Shown here: piece by piece, positions 10,501 through 23,479 of the stretch | How the letters are laid out: each line of letters begins with the position of its first letter | Position numbering within the stretch: position 1 is the first letter of the stretch | Origin: Toxotes chatareus | Taxonomy: Eukaryota > Chordata > Actinopteri > Toxotidae | NCBI GenBank assembly: GCA_016801885.1 | Contig: CM028903.1 | Coordinates: forward strand, 12,572,535 to 12,636,534 | DNA: 64,000 bases | Reading direction: 5' to 3' | Made by a program: the position numbers and the translations under genes | The notes under the pieces: generated by a model | The model's database searches: none | What the model was told of the DNA's origin: nothing | Seen by the model: only the letters and a program-made list of their open reading frames with translations

Positions 10501-13500
10501 ACTTATAGTTAAGAAAAGACAACAGTAGAGCACAGTGGAGTAGAGGGATCCCTTAGATTTTTTGATTGACAAATCAATTTTTCCTTTTACATCAACTTAA
10601 ACAAACCACCAGAGAAAAGCTGTCAAAACAATTCATGCTCTCATTTCAATTAGCATGCATGATGTAACTTGAAAACACATGCCGTTTTCTCCAATGCAAA
10701 AGAAAGTAAGTTGCACGCTGGCTTTCATACTATAATAGCAAAAATAGATCAGCGGCTGTCTGAAACAATAATTCTTTCACCAGTTTCAATTAGCCATCCA
10801 GCATGAGATAAAACACAAAATGCATCCAAATTACACACTTTTGAGAACCTTTCTGTGACATTCTGTGACAGATAACTAGTAGTTTGTAACCTCACGTGCT
10901 GCAAAAAATGATGTGGAGAGAAGGATGATTTACGCAGAGGCAGTTGTGCTGTTTGTGCAGCTGAAGGGGTGGAGCTGTACCAAATATTTATGATGGGTCT
11001 ACTCAATCTATGTGAAGTAATATAAATATTAATCACTGGTGGGGTTTGTCATAAAGTTGATGTGGACTGTGATGGATTTAAACCAACAAGCAAACACAGT
11101 CCCAGAGACTGCCAAAGCTTATAATTCACTGGGATCTTTTCTTGTTCTTTTTATTTAGCTGACCACATCTTAGCTCAGCTGCTGACAGAAAGTAAGGAGA
11201 TGCTGGTGAATTTGGAAACAAAATCTCAGGTTTCAGTTCAATGTTTCGGTCTACATCATCTCAGTATGTATATAAATTACCTGACAATCTGCGGTGAGGG
11301 CAATGTTCTGCTAAAATATGCTGATAATACACTACTATAGCTTGTTGATGCAACACAACACGTCTTGATGATGTATTTCTGTGTTCAGTTGCAATAGACG
11401 TTTGGCTAAATTCGGTCTGGATTACTTTTGTTGATTTTGCTGCCATGCGGAAGATGACTGTGATTAAACTGTCAGAACAAAATGAAAAAAGGAAAATTGG
11501 CCTTTAATAGTATTTGAAAACTTGGTGTTTTATTGCCACATTATGGTTCCTTTTTTTGATGGAAGCTGATACCGGTTCCAGAAATACAGTCTGCTTGTTT
11601 CACTCCAGTGTTTGTTGCAGGGACTGCTGCAAGGATACCACAGTCCCAATTTACTGTATAACCTGACAGCAGCCACAGAATGCCCAGGGGAGAGGTGATG
11701 ATAGATAGCTAACTAAAGCTTAAGTAGTTTCAGTTAAAGGCAAATACCATAGAACTCTGTTACTTTAAAATGTATTCATCTGGCCTGGGTCAAAAAAGTT
11801 TACCATAATGAATAATGTCTCCTATAGCTATAAATAAGAGAGAAGATTATCCTGTCCCAAACCTGTTAGGCCACACAGATGCACTGTGCAGATCTACTGA
11901 GAAGTAATTAAAAAAAAAAAAGTCTCAATGGAGTGTAAAAGCTCTTATCAGTTTGTCAGTCTTGTAATAAGTTTCTCAGTTATTGGTAATAGAGGAGAAT
12001 AAGGTTGCACATTTTATCAACATCAGAAAATAGGCTCTTGGTCCTGTGCTTTCTTGGTAAAGGAGTTGTTTATATTCAGTAATAATTGGTACAGGCCACA
12101 TTTGAAATTAAAACCAACAAGAATTTTAAGAAAAATGTACTGAGGACCAAAACATTAATACAGGTCAAGAACAAACCAGGAAACACTTGTACTCATTTGT
12201 GTGACTGATAAAAAAAAATATTTATTCTTCCTGTTTATTCTTTCCTTCAAATTTAATTGAATTGCCATAACAGGAATAAAACAATGATAATCACCACGCC
12301 AAATGTCCCTCTTTTAGGCACAAAAATGACTTTAACCTACATACACTACAATGCCTGAAAATCACACATCCATCCACATCCGTTCAACCATTTTACAGTC
12401 ATGCAGGAGGACATAATCTTTTATTGAAGATCAATCTGTGTTTAAAGCGTCTTTGAAGAGTATGGCAGGATTGTAAAAGCTGCTCAGCACTCTTTATATC
12501 TTCATTATAAAATGTAATAACATATTAATCACACTAACCTAATCTTTAAAGGTGATTACGTTTACTGTGGTAACGAACACTAACCGCTACACTCCTGTAG
12601 ATCACACTGATTTTATGCTGAAGTTAAAGAAGTCCTCTATGAAGTAATCACACGACCCCAGGGTTACAAGAGTTAGTGAAAACTAAGTTGAAAATGATGT
12701 TTTTGTCATGTTGGCAGACCTAAACATGAGCACAAAGAGTTTAGCTCTACTCCAGTGCCACAGACACAAGCTTTCTGTGGTCAGGCAGAATTCATCCGAC
12801 CACCTTCATAGCTTTTTTTCTTCTCCTGCCTGCTATACCACAACATAGCAAGCCCCTGTCGAGCCACAGCTTCACCTGTACTAATCAGCATCAGCCCCAG
12901 TTCAGAAGCCAAAGAGAAAATGTGAAATTTGGTGCCTTTTGGCTGGGCTGCAACAGTAGGGCCAGACCTGTAAATGCACATGTTGCTGATTGACTTAGTG
13001 AGTGATGAGTGATGAGTAAGTTACACCACTGGTAGGCTGGCCCAGTGTGGGAGTTTCCCTACTGGTTGCTGCAGTTTCAAAATGAACTGGCACAAATAGT
13101 TTCTATTACGTCATCAGAGGGGGCACTTCAGCTGTTTTATTCAAAAAAGTACCAGGCAACAAATCTAGCTTCTTAAAACCTTAGCTACTCCATCAAAGAG
13201 AGACGTCAGTATTGCTGCGCAGGCTCGAGGTCGGACATTCCCTCTGCAGGCAGACCTCTCTGTGCATCTCATTCAATTGACCGCATGGCAGCTGACATAG
13301 ATGTGAATGAGCTGCTAACTTTCTCTCTGAGTGATCATTTATCAAGTAAATATAGCACAAAAATCAGGATTTTTGCAGAGTAGCAGCTTGGAAAGGGGTT
13401 GGAAGTGACTGCTGGTTAACATGTCGTCTTACTGAGCCACATTTTAGTTACTATTTCACACTTGTTCCATTATCTGACAGCAGAAACAGAAAAACGTAAA

Positions 13501-14400
13501 TGAGAACAGCTTTACTGGAAATTCGGCTGCATATAAAATAAAGGGTGATCCAGCTATTTACTAAGGTTTGACTTAGTTGTGTTTTAATTGGAGCAGAGCA
13601 GCTTTTATAAGTAAATATTGTGGAATGGTCATCTTACATGAGCAACGAGCAAAGGGACTTTTGAGACATCAGACTGGCCTTTAAGTGTTAGCTGTGCAGT
13701 GTCCTGCTCCAAATGCTGTTCTGGTGACAGTCCAGGTAGACAGGCTGATCTTAAAATCACATGACCCAGTTAGTTAGCAGGTCTTTGCATAAAGGGATAT
13801 TTTCAGTGTGAACACCCACTCAACTACTTACTGTTACTGTCGGGTCCTAAACTCTCAAAAACGTCAAACACTAATATAATGATCAGGACCATTTTTAGCC
13901 TTCACAAGTCTTATTTTTATTCTTATCTATGCTGATAAGAACAACAATTAATCTAAATTGTTCTAGATCTTAAGACCAATGCCATTTTGATTGCCCATTT
14001 TTTTATGGGTGTGGTTGAAGTGGGTACATGTGCATGTGCTCCTTGGCAGCAGGGGGGCATTGCACAAACAGCTCATCAGGCAGGCCGCTGGAAGTGCGCT
14101 GTCTTTGTTGCAGTGTGTCTTTGTTCATGCATGGCAGTGTGACATGTGGTGCGGCAGAAGAGTCTTTTCATTGGCAAATCGGGGATGACAGGTGAAAACC
14201 TTCCAACGGTGGGTCATAAATTATAGAGTTGATGCAACTTAATTGTATGTGTCTTCAGATTTATTGATGTAGACATAAATAATTCAACGGTGAGTGTGTG
14301 TGCGGCACGGGTGATGTAGATTCGTTTAGTGGTGTGGAAACATGGACAAGGATGAGGATAACATGAGGACTTCTGGCTTGATCGAGATTTTTCAACGCAT
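10501..14400. other. Intergenic, little recognised
   Basis: No gene supported. A small AUG frame of 32 codons (13285-13383, starting MAADIDVNELL) follows a slightly CpG-containing stretch (13200-13250). It has a weak donor-like GTAAAT inside, but nothing confirms it as an exon. Confidence 0.55.
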
Positions 14401-15340
14401 ATGTTACTGGAAAGAGGATTCTGGAGAGCAGACGAGATGCAGACAATGAGAGAAGAAGAGGGAGGGAGAGGCAGCTGATAAAAAGAGAGAAATCACTTGC
14501 ACTCACTGTAGATATGATGTCAGTGTCCAGTTGGACTACCTAAGAACACTTACAACGAACTCACAGTTGCTGGTGCTGCGTGTAGTTCCTAAATAATTAC
14601 GTAAATGACACATTCAAGAAAAGGAAGGAGGAAAAGATTGTATGCTGAAAGGGAGAAGTCTCGTTTAGAGAGAGGGTCAAGTAGGTGTTTAGTGTGTCAG
14701 CGGAGTGTTCACTATGACATAGACTATGTCCAAGGTCAGGGAGAGAATGAACTGCCTGAGGAGAGCCGGCAAAAGGAGCACAGAATAGGGTGAGGAGGGA
14801 CAGAAGAAGCAGGAAAAAAAAGAGTGAGAATGGCAGGAGGACATCTGAGGGGGATATGAGAGGAGTGACATAAGAAAGAAATGGGAAGGTTGAGGAAATG
14901 GGGAGAGAAGGAGAGCATGGATGAGGGTAAAATAGGAGGGAAGAAGAGTGGACTGCAGGGAGTCGTCAGGAGCAAATACAGAGAGGGTGGAGAGGAATGG
15001 AGGGAGAGGACACAGGGAGAAGTGAAGGAGGAGGGAGAAGGAAGGAAGTAGAAGTAAAGATGAATATGACTAGAGGGGAGGATAAACAATAAAATCAAAG
15101 GAGAGGAAAATACTGTAGGAGAAGAAACTGGAGTTAAAAAAAATAAAAAGATGCAATAAGTAGAAGGTACACTGTATTACAGCATCATGAAGAAGCAGAG
15201 GAGAGAAAGATGAGCAGAACAGCACTGTGAAATCCTAAATTTCTTCGCGCTCCCTATAGTATATTCTTTTCCTACATTTGGAAATCAAGGTAGAGAACCG
15301 GAGAGAGAAAGGAAGAAGAAGCAGTCGAGGGTAGAATGCG
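14401..15340 (+). repeat. Long purine-rich tract
   Basis: Over about 900 bp the + strand is strongly purine-biased (AGGAGGGAGAAGGAAGGAAG-type words). It then gives way to pyrimidine-rich sequence from about 15370 to 15880. The minus-strand frames here (14736-15098, Ser/Pro/Leu-rich) are compositional artefacts. Confidence 0.75.
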
Positions 15341-15369
15341 AGAGGGAATGCAGTGACAGGAGTGGAGGA

Positions 15370-15880
15370 GTTCTTTAGGGTGTCTGCGTGCTTTCTGTCC
15401 TTCATTTTTGTGTGTCTTCTTTTTCCACTCCTTCTGTCACTGTCCTTGAAGCCGAGGGCGAACATTCAGTGCTGGCGGAGAGAGACAAAAGACAAAGCAT
15501 CGTGCACACACACACACACACAAACACATATATATTATATATACACATAAATACAGACACAAACTGTATACTGTACAGTATGTTAGGGGACACATCCAGT
15601 ATTACATAAACAAACTGCCAGGTGTTGCTGGAGATGCTCCCACACAAACACATGTACTTTCACATGTCTTTCTTTGTTGTTTTGTTGTCTTTGCCCTGTG
15701 CTTTCTTGAACTCAGTCCTCTCCGTTTCTCTCTCAGACTGCCACTCTCTCCCATACACTTTATCTTCTCTTTCATACTCACATGGATTTCCTCCCAAAAC
15801 AAGCCCTTTCTCTTTTAAACGGGGCTTTTCTTTGCCTCTCCTCTGTCCCTGTATCCCTCAGCATGGCTTTTGTCCTGCTG
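15370..15880 (+). repeat. Pyrimidine-rich tract with embedded CA/TA run
   Basis: Words such as TTTCTCTCTCAGACTGCCAC and TCTTCTCTTTCATACTCACA dominate. A short (CA)n followed by TATATATTATATATACACAT lies at 15503-15550. No protein-like frame: open frames are rich in Ser, Leu and Phe as expected from the bias. Confidence 0.65.
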
Positions 15881-16874
15881 CACAGATCCATTCATTTTAT
15901 GTCTATGAAAAACCCACACCAGGACAGTTGTCAAAGCAGATTACTCATGAACAGTACATTCTGTGGAAAGCTACGTTATTTTCTTTTATTTTTCAGTTTC
16001 TTATAGAGCCAACCACCCACAGAGAGGGTTAGGTACAAGCATAAATATCACCAATGACATACAGAGGAGCATTTAAATAGAGAGGAATACAATGCAAACA
16101 CTGGGAGATGTGTTAATTATTTATTTCAGCTTTATTTAGCTCAGCAAGTGAATAATTCCTACTTTCAAAGAAATCTTGGCAAAGACTGTTATACGGTGTT
16201 GAAGGGAAATAACACAAAAGGAAAGAACTCAAGTGTAGCTACTAACGGCATATTGTTGCAGAAAGAGTACAGAAAGCATGTGCCGCTTGCCACCCATTTG
16301 TTTTTCTGTATCTTCATCATCATCGATCTTATGGAAAATTAGGCTAATACTGATGTATGATTCATGCGCAAGAGTGATTCATCACTAATTCACTTTAATA
16401 AAGATACCGGCACACATGGTATTCTTGCCATCGCCATCTAAGCTATCTAAGCGTGGCAATGCAATATCATAGACTTCACTCACTTTAACTCAAAGATCAG
16501 GAAAAGAAAACCTTGATGTTAGCAAAACAGAAAAATGCACCACAAGCTGCTGCATGACTACATTTTCAGGGGTTTTCTTATTATTAATATTCCTTTTAAT
16601 AGGCATAGTGAAAAAGAAAAGTGCTTTCTTAATGTTATACCTGTTGTTTCTGACTTTGAAAAAGTGAACTTCCCGGAAAGCCATAGTATGGTCCTCAAAC
16701 ATACACAGTATATAACACACATTTACTGTACTGTACTGAGTTGTGGGTTGCACACCCAATACACAATCCCTGTAGTTATGCATGTAAAATGGAAGAAAAG
16801 ACTTGAGGTGTAAAAATACACTTTGGGTGGTGTTTTCTTGTGTTTAGCCTTCTAGCAGTCCTATGGGGCTTTTA

Positions 16875-17110
16875 TTTGGCACAGCTGTACTTTAAGCTAA
16901 ATGCTGATGTCAACATGCTCACATGCTTGTCAATGACAATGTTGCTGATGTTAAGCAGGTCTAATGTCTGCTCACCTTTTTAGCATAATAGCATATTAAC
17001 ATTTCTTACCTAGCACTAAACACAAAGTTCAGCTGAGGCTGATGGGAATTTGCCCCATTTGTCAAGTACTTATTACTTTATGACTAAAGTACTGTTGTTG
17101 AAAAATTAGC
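16875..17110 (-). repeat. Dispersed fish repeat, copy 2
   Basis: The minus strand carries ATTCCCATCAGCCTCAGCTG followed by AACTTTGTGTTTAGTGCTAG (complement of 17010-17049), matching the end of copy 1, then runs of GCTAA/ACATGCT-like words shared with copy 3. Inverted relative to copies 1 and 3. Noncoding. Confidence 0.6.
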
Positions 17111-17208
17111 TGGACTAGCCAAAGGTGGACTAGCCAAATGATTGACATTACCATTTCTTGAGCCATACTAGTAGTATAGCTAAAAAGCAGCATTTGAAAT
17201 GTACTTAT

Positions 17209-17520
17209 TAGGGCTGTCACGTTTTCCAGAAATCAAGTTTGAATGAATTTCAAAAGACACGCAATTTGTTCGAATTAATTCAAATTTGTTGCAGTGAATT
17301 AAAATTCAGACGGTCGTCGCAAACAACATAAGATCACATGTTTTTTGACAGGTCAATAAGGCATGTCATAGGTCAAGCTAATAATGAAGCTTTAGAGGGC
17401 CCTCTGGTGGCTCATAAGGCAAACTACTTTAGATAGTCGGTTGAGTGCCCTAGAACCTGTATAATATATAAAGTTTGCAGACAGAATCTCACAGTTTCCT
17501 TCACATTAATCACGCATCTC
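17209..17520. repeat. Possible hAT-like repeat starting TAGGGCTGTCACG
   Basis: TAGGGCTGTCACG followed by an AT-rich stretch rich in GAATTAATTCAAATT words resembles the start of known fish hAT-type repeats. No matching inverted end was found. Includes a CTCF-like motif at 17397-17410. Confidence 0.3.
17397..17410 (-). promoter_or_regulatory. CTCF-like motif
   Basis: The minus strand reads CCACCAGAGGGCCC, matching the CTCF core CCASYAGRKGGCRS at all but one position, the penultimate R. The best such match I noticed in the window. Confidence 0.45.
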
Positions 17521-20500
17521 ACTCATAGGCAGTACTTGAAGGGTTTATCTGTTGCTGTAGATGTTTCAACCAAACTGAAAACTCCTGTAGGCTTTGAGGA
17601 CAGCTGCAACTTGTGAATACCTGAAGGAGCTTTGGTTGGACATGATGGATGATTGTCATTACCTTCTTTTTCTATGATTTGTTACTTTCCCCACTTCCTT
17701 TAGAAAAGAGAATTTTACTTATGAACTGTGAATGTTGAACCTGAAGGTCTGAGGCCATTTTCCCCTGTTGGGATCCATGGAAGAGAGGGTCACCATCACA
17801 TGGCCCACACACTGGTCAGTGACATCAATGAGGTAAATCCAAATCCATGCACTGATCTCCTGACACCACTTTGATCAAAACTTTGTGGATAAGTTATGCA
17901 GAGGATAAAGCTGCATGGAAGATGTGGGAAAATAAGCTGCAGCCAGTGTTAGATGTGAACCTCTGCAGGTAACAAAACACCAACACATTATCAAGATATA
18001 CAACACTTTTAACCTTAGATTTTTTGTGTATTTGATTTTTTTGTAACTGTTAGCTGTGGTTATTGCACAGTAGTGGAGACATGGTCTAATTGTTAGCAGT
18101 GAATAATATATCAATCATCATCCCAAGGGATATTATGGATGTTGCAGCTGAGAAATGGTGAAAAAGTTAACTGCAACTTCTGTGTAACAGCATACATCTT
18201 CATTTCAGCCAGAAATTTGTTTGTTTGTGCGTGTGTGTGTGTGTGTGTGTGTGTGAGTGAGTGAGTGTGTGTCTGTGTAAACTATTTCTAGATGACTTGA
18301 TAGGCATAAGGGCTCTGCCAGTGCATCCGAATGATTAAAATGGAAATAGATGGAAGCTGTCAGAGAGGTTGAAAGTCACAGAGTTGGATAAATCGCTGCT
18401 GTCATGGGAAAAAAAAACCTGTAACTTAATTCTTTAACCTTTACTTCTTATTTCCTTTCTTTAGAATTTATTTGATGAGCACCTTCCGTAATCATTGGCT
18501 TTGAAAGAAAGCCATCCGAGGCTGCATAAATTTACATAAATATTTCTACATTTATATACAAAAAACTTTTAAGGAATACTTTTACATCAGTAGTTTAAAA
18601 TTTATGTGGCTCATAATGTAGAAGTGTGTAAGCCGTGACAGTGTGCATGTGTGTCCCTTGGATCGGCATGCCGCCACTGTCATGCTGAATTCGTCATTCG
18701 AAAAAGTCATCAGTCACACACACATACACACACAAATCTAGAGAGCAATAGCTCATACGTACCAACTTTACTACTCTCATGGATGAGAAGAAAGATAAAT
18801 GAACAAACACTACACACTTAGAGCCATATGTCTGACTCACAAGGTCAAATAATTAATGAGCACACACAATGCTCCCTGTTCTCGACTGACTTCAGTCATT
18901 TTGCGGCCAGCAGCACACAGCATAGCTTTGTGTAACAGGGTGGGATTAGGAGGTATACATTATCAGAAGCTGGGATGGAAACTGGTCTCAGTCGTGGCCA
19001 ATTAAATTATTTTTTAAAAAGCAACACACTCCACAGCTTCCTGATCATTTCCTGATGAAAAACAGGTGCATGGAGTGAATCTACCACAAAGGTCTCTCCC
19101 AGGAGGAAACTGATGTTGCGTGGGAGGTGTGGACTCACCATGACTGAACATACTGCACCTTCATTTAGATTATAGTGTAGAAGGAGTTAACACGCTCAGC
19201 TGACGTGTTGCTGCAGTCTGACACGCTGCCCACTCCAAGTGAAATGACACACTCCGACTTTGACTTAGACAACACATTGACATTATAGCCACAAGTCTAT
19301 ATGTTGCTCTTCAAGTGAAATGATTTTCTAATGGCGTCGGAAACTTCCTTTCTGATTGCAAAATCAAGGCGAACTGTACCCGATGCTTTTTATGATTGGC
19401 CAGGTGTGTGGAAACGGAAAAGTACAGCAGGGACTGAACTTTCCTCCAAATCTTTTTATTTTTTTCCCCTTATTCCTATACCTACTTCTGTCACTGTTTG
19501 TGTGTACACCACCATGAATGTCAGAAGGCACAGAGTTTTTGGAAAGAGATCAGGAAGGCAGTGTAATTCGCTCAGGAGGAGGCTGATGGCAGGCTCTTTT
19601 TTTTTTTGCCCCGCATTTGAGTGTGGCCATTCAGAATTGGCTATTTTGCTCTGAGATGTGGTCTGATGACACATTGTGTAGCCTAGATTGCTTGTAGCAA
19701 TGTCTCTGTGTCTTTGTATTAGATAAACCTTAATGCCAAGTTCAAACATGTTCAACATTAGGGTTAGGACTTTTTTCACATCATGTGAACTGAAAATTTG
19801 ATTGAAAGAAGGATTTCTACGGATGTTGGCATCCAGTACTTGAACGGATTGAGTCTCCATTGTGCGTTGGTTTGTTGAGGCAGAAGGTTTTTTTTTTTCT
19901 ATTTAACTTGGCTTCAGGATAGTACTTCTGAATTGGAATTTTAACACAGAAAAAGAAAGTCAATTATACAAGCATTGTTCTGATTTGACCATTTATAGTG
20001 GAAAATTTGTAAATGATTGAAAATAATTCAGGGATTGGAGTGGTAGAGGACGGTTACACCATTTCTTTTTCTATTTCATTTTGTCACTAACGGTAGCACA
20101 TACACATCCAAATTCATATTAAACAAATTATTAAAATGATTCATTTTTATTTGATGTTTGGTTTGATGAAGATAGACTGATTACTGATGACAAATAATAA
20201 GTGTGTGTACATGTAAGCATGTGTTTGTGTATATACATTATGTGTGGGTGTATACTTATACACATAAACTCATAGACATCTACGAACACTCTTTTACACT
20301 GATAGTCAGCCTGTCAGCAGACTACCAGCAGGGTCAATCGTCCCATCAGCCTTTTGCTGTATAGATGAATGATCAGCAGGGTTTACAATTACCTGTTGTG
20401 ATGCTGGAGGTTAAACAGAGCTTCGGTATAGCGTTAACGCTGGTCTGATGAGCACTGACAGCAGATGTGAGGCCAGTTGGCTTCAGGATGCTGGAATTTC

Positions 20501-21939
20501 ATTTGAAGGTGTCTGCAGAAGCACATCAGCATTATTCAACAAAACAGATGTGATGGGTGATTCCACCTTTGTAACCCTGAAAACATCCCTCCAGAAGCCA
20601 CCTCACCCCCGACCCCCCCTTTTTTTTCCCCCTACACACACTTACAGACAGAAAGACTACCAATGCTTCTTTAACAGTTCACAGTATAATTAAATATATA
20701 ATGTTTCTGACTTTTTCCAACGGTTATGAATTTAGAGCTTTTAAAGGGTTTGACCCTAAATTACTACATTTTGAGGAAAACACTACCCTAACACTTTATT
20801 ATCCATTTCAGATCTGGAAAATACATGGATGAATGGTTGAATAATACCACAATGAACAGCCCCGGTGTGAGTTCCGGACCACAAGTGACAGTTTGCTCTG
20901 ATTCCAGTTGTGCTTTCCAGTCGAGCATTTTGTCGTTTAACAGACTGTTTCATCCTGAGCCACAAGTGACTCAAAGTCACATGAGGCATGAACAGGAAAC
21001 TGTTCACGGTGGATTTTGATAACATAGACAGACCCAAGTAAGATGTTTCCTCCTGTTTCCAGTCTTGATACAAAACTAAGCCAAAATGCTGCTAGCTGGA
21101 GCTTCATATTGAAAGGACAGGCAAGAGAATGCTATCAATCGTCTCATCTAAAACACAGCAAGAAAGCGAGTATGCGTCTTTCCTTAAATGTCAAACTATC
21201 TCTTCAATAGATTCAGAGGATAAAGATGTCTGCCTCTATAAAATGTTATCAGCAGTGAGGAAAGTAATTGTTTGTCAGATTTGTTTAGCAGCTCCATTCC
21301 CCTTAATAAAGTTTAACAGAGTGCATATTGCCCATAGACTGTTCAAACAACAAAATTTTGTTTCTTGCCATTGCATCCTGCACATCTTCTAGCAGTCGTT
21401 CAGCTCCATAGCTCTGAGGCTCAACCAGCTGCAGCAGTGGCAAACTTCAACTGGACAGAACCTCCGGCGCTGCATTACATGTCACACTGTGTTAAAGCAC
21501 TGACAGAGTGTCCAAGTGTCAGCCTCAGTTGTTGCCAGTTCAGAGCTTTGGATGGATGTTACAGTGTGGAATTATTGGTTGGTAATGTCCTGCGGATGTT
21601 TTATGCTTTACAACTTGCTGCAAAGACTTGAAGTTGTTTTCCTTTTTTTTTTTCCTTTTAAAGCCTATAAAACTGTAACTTACAGTAGATTTAGAGGCAA
21701 CTTTTGAAAGTAAGAGTGAGAATTCCTAAAAACCCTCGTTGTGAGAAGGGAAGAAGGGAGGGGTGACAGAGAGATGAGCAGAGATGAGCAGGGAGAGGAA
21801 TAGAGATAAATATCATAAATATCAGATAAAACAGACAGTGGAGAATTGAAGTTAATTTGTTTCTTTGATGACAGCAGAACATCCACAATCTGATTGAAAA
21901 TATTAGCAAGACACTTTTGAATCCTATTTTATCTTCTAT
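17521..21939. other. Intergenic, nothing recognised
   Basis: AT-leaning DNA with scattered TG runs. Frames at 19331-19654 and 19456-19860 overlap on opposite strands without family motifs. Confidence 0.6.
18227..18255 (+). repeat. (GT)n microsatellite
   Basis: About 13 GT units followed by GAGTGAGTGAGTGTGT. Confidence 0.9.
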
Positions 21940-22370
21940 CTCTGACCTCACAATACAGACCCGCTCTTGTCCATTTATCTCCCAATCTTCCTCTTGTCTG
22001 TTCAAGCCTTTCTCTCCCAAAACCTTGACACTTTTCCCCCTCCCATCCCACACACAGATAGTTGTCTTAAACCACCCTTTATTCTATCTCTGATGTGGTT
22101 TTCTTCTTCCAACTGTCTAGCTTCAACACACCTTCCCTCCTAGCCTCCTTGACTTTTTACCCATCTCTTCCATGGTCCCTTTTATTCTAATTTTCCTCAG
22201 TCCTATGGCCATTTTAGTCCCTCTCATCTTTCTCATCTTCCTTCCTGTTCCTTATTCATACCTTTTGTTTCATCTTTTCTTTCAACCCTTCTGTCGTTTT
22301 AATCCCCCCTGTCTTCCCTGTCCTCTCTTTCCTGTTTGTTGCCGCTCACTTTCCCCTTCTCTGAAATGTA
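21940..22370 (+). repeat. Pyrimidine-rich low-complexity tract
   Basis: CT-rich + strand (CTTCCTCTTGTCTG, CCTCCTAGCCTCC, TCATCTTTCTCATCTTCC). The 70-codon frame at 22172-22384, composed of Phe/Leu/Pro, follows from this bias and is not considered a gene. Confidence 0.65.
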
Positions 22371-23479
22371 TTACTGTCATCTAGTGTTTAAAAAGTGAAC
22401 CACAGCAGCAATGAGTTTGATCAATGGGCCGAGCAGGTCCGTTCCTCCTCTCCTCTCCCTTAGTTAACAAAAACAGTCAGCAACAACAATGTTTTTTTCA
22501 AAAGGTCTGTGAAACACTGCATAGGAAATAATTAACATAGTGCAAGGTATGTACGAAAAGCTTAATGACCTATTTATTTATTAACACTAGCCCTCCCTAA
22601 CAACCCTAAATAATTCCCTCATAATAAAAACAACAACAATGATGCATTGTAACTTTAGTTCTAGGAACATGATGAAGCTGGACCGTGTTTGATACAGTAA
22701 ATATATATAAAGACATTTCCAGCATTCAGAGATAATAACATCTTGATGAAAATCTGTAAAATTACTTGTCAGAGATAACTTTGCATGCGACTCGTGGCAC
22801 ATTGATAGACATCTGTTGGCTCTAACCTGATAACATGACAGAGGAATTTAAATGAGAAATTCCAGCTACTAGCAACACTGAGGCGAGCCCGACTACACAA
22901 AGTTAACTCTTTGTAGTGACAAATGAACTGTGTGTTTTCCTGGGGATAGGAGGTTGAGGCATTCTCCTGCTGGATAGAAATGACGTTGGCATTTGTGAAA
23001 TCCCTTCTGTTCCTGCGATCAGATTATACTAGACAGTAGACATATGCAAATTGCAGTGATATCTTCTCTGAATATTAGATACCGGCAGTGGAAAAAAGGC
23101 AAAAACTTCACCTATGAAAACAAGATTTTACAATTCAACAGTTATTCATCAGCTGCAGGGGATCTGCACACCTGTTTTTTTGTCTGACAAATTAATGTGA
23201 TGGATGTAACAACCTGATGCATTTTCCAGCCAATGCTAGCTCCCTCCAGTTTGTTATGCGCCTCAGGCATCTCTCAGTGGCACTGATCGGAAATGCATCT
23301 GAGTACATTCAGTGCACTTACATTCATTTTTAAGGCAACGTACATTCCATAACAGCCCAGAGTGCAGAGGTCATTGCCCAACACCTTGAATATGTTGCTT
23401 AACATCGAGGTGACATGGAGAAAATACTTGTGCAAACAACATGAAAAGAACCATTTGCAGCCGAAGGACCTTCTCCCTC
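22371..23479. other. Intergenic, nothing recognised
   Basis: Ordinary AT-rich sequence leading into the CpG-rich segment. Confidence 0.6.

Noticed and set aside
14736..15098. 120-codon Ser/Pro/Leu-rich minus-strand frame
   Set aside because: Product of purine-biased DNA lacking stop codons on the opposite strand.
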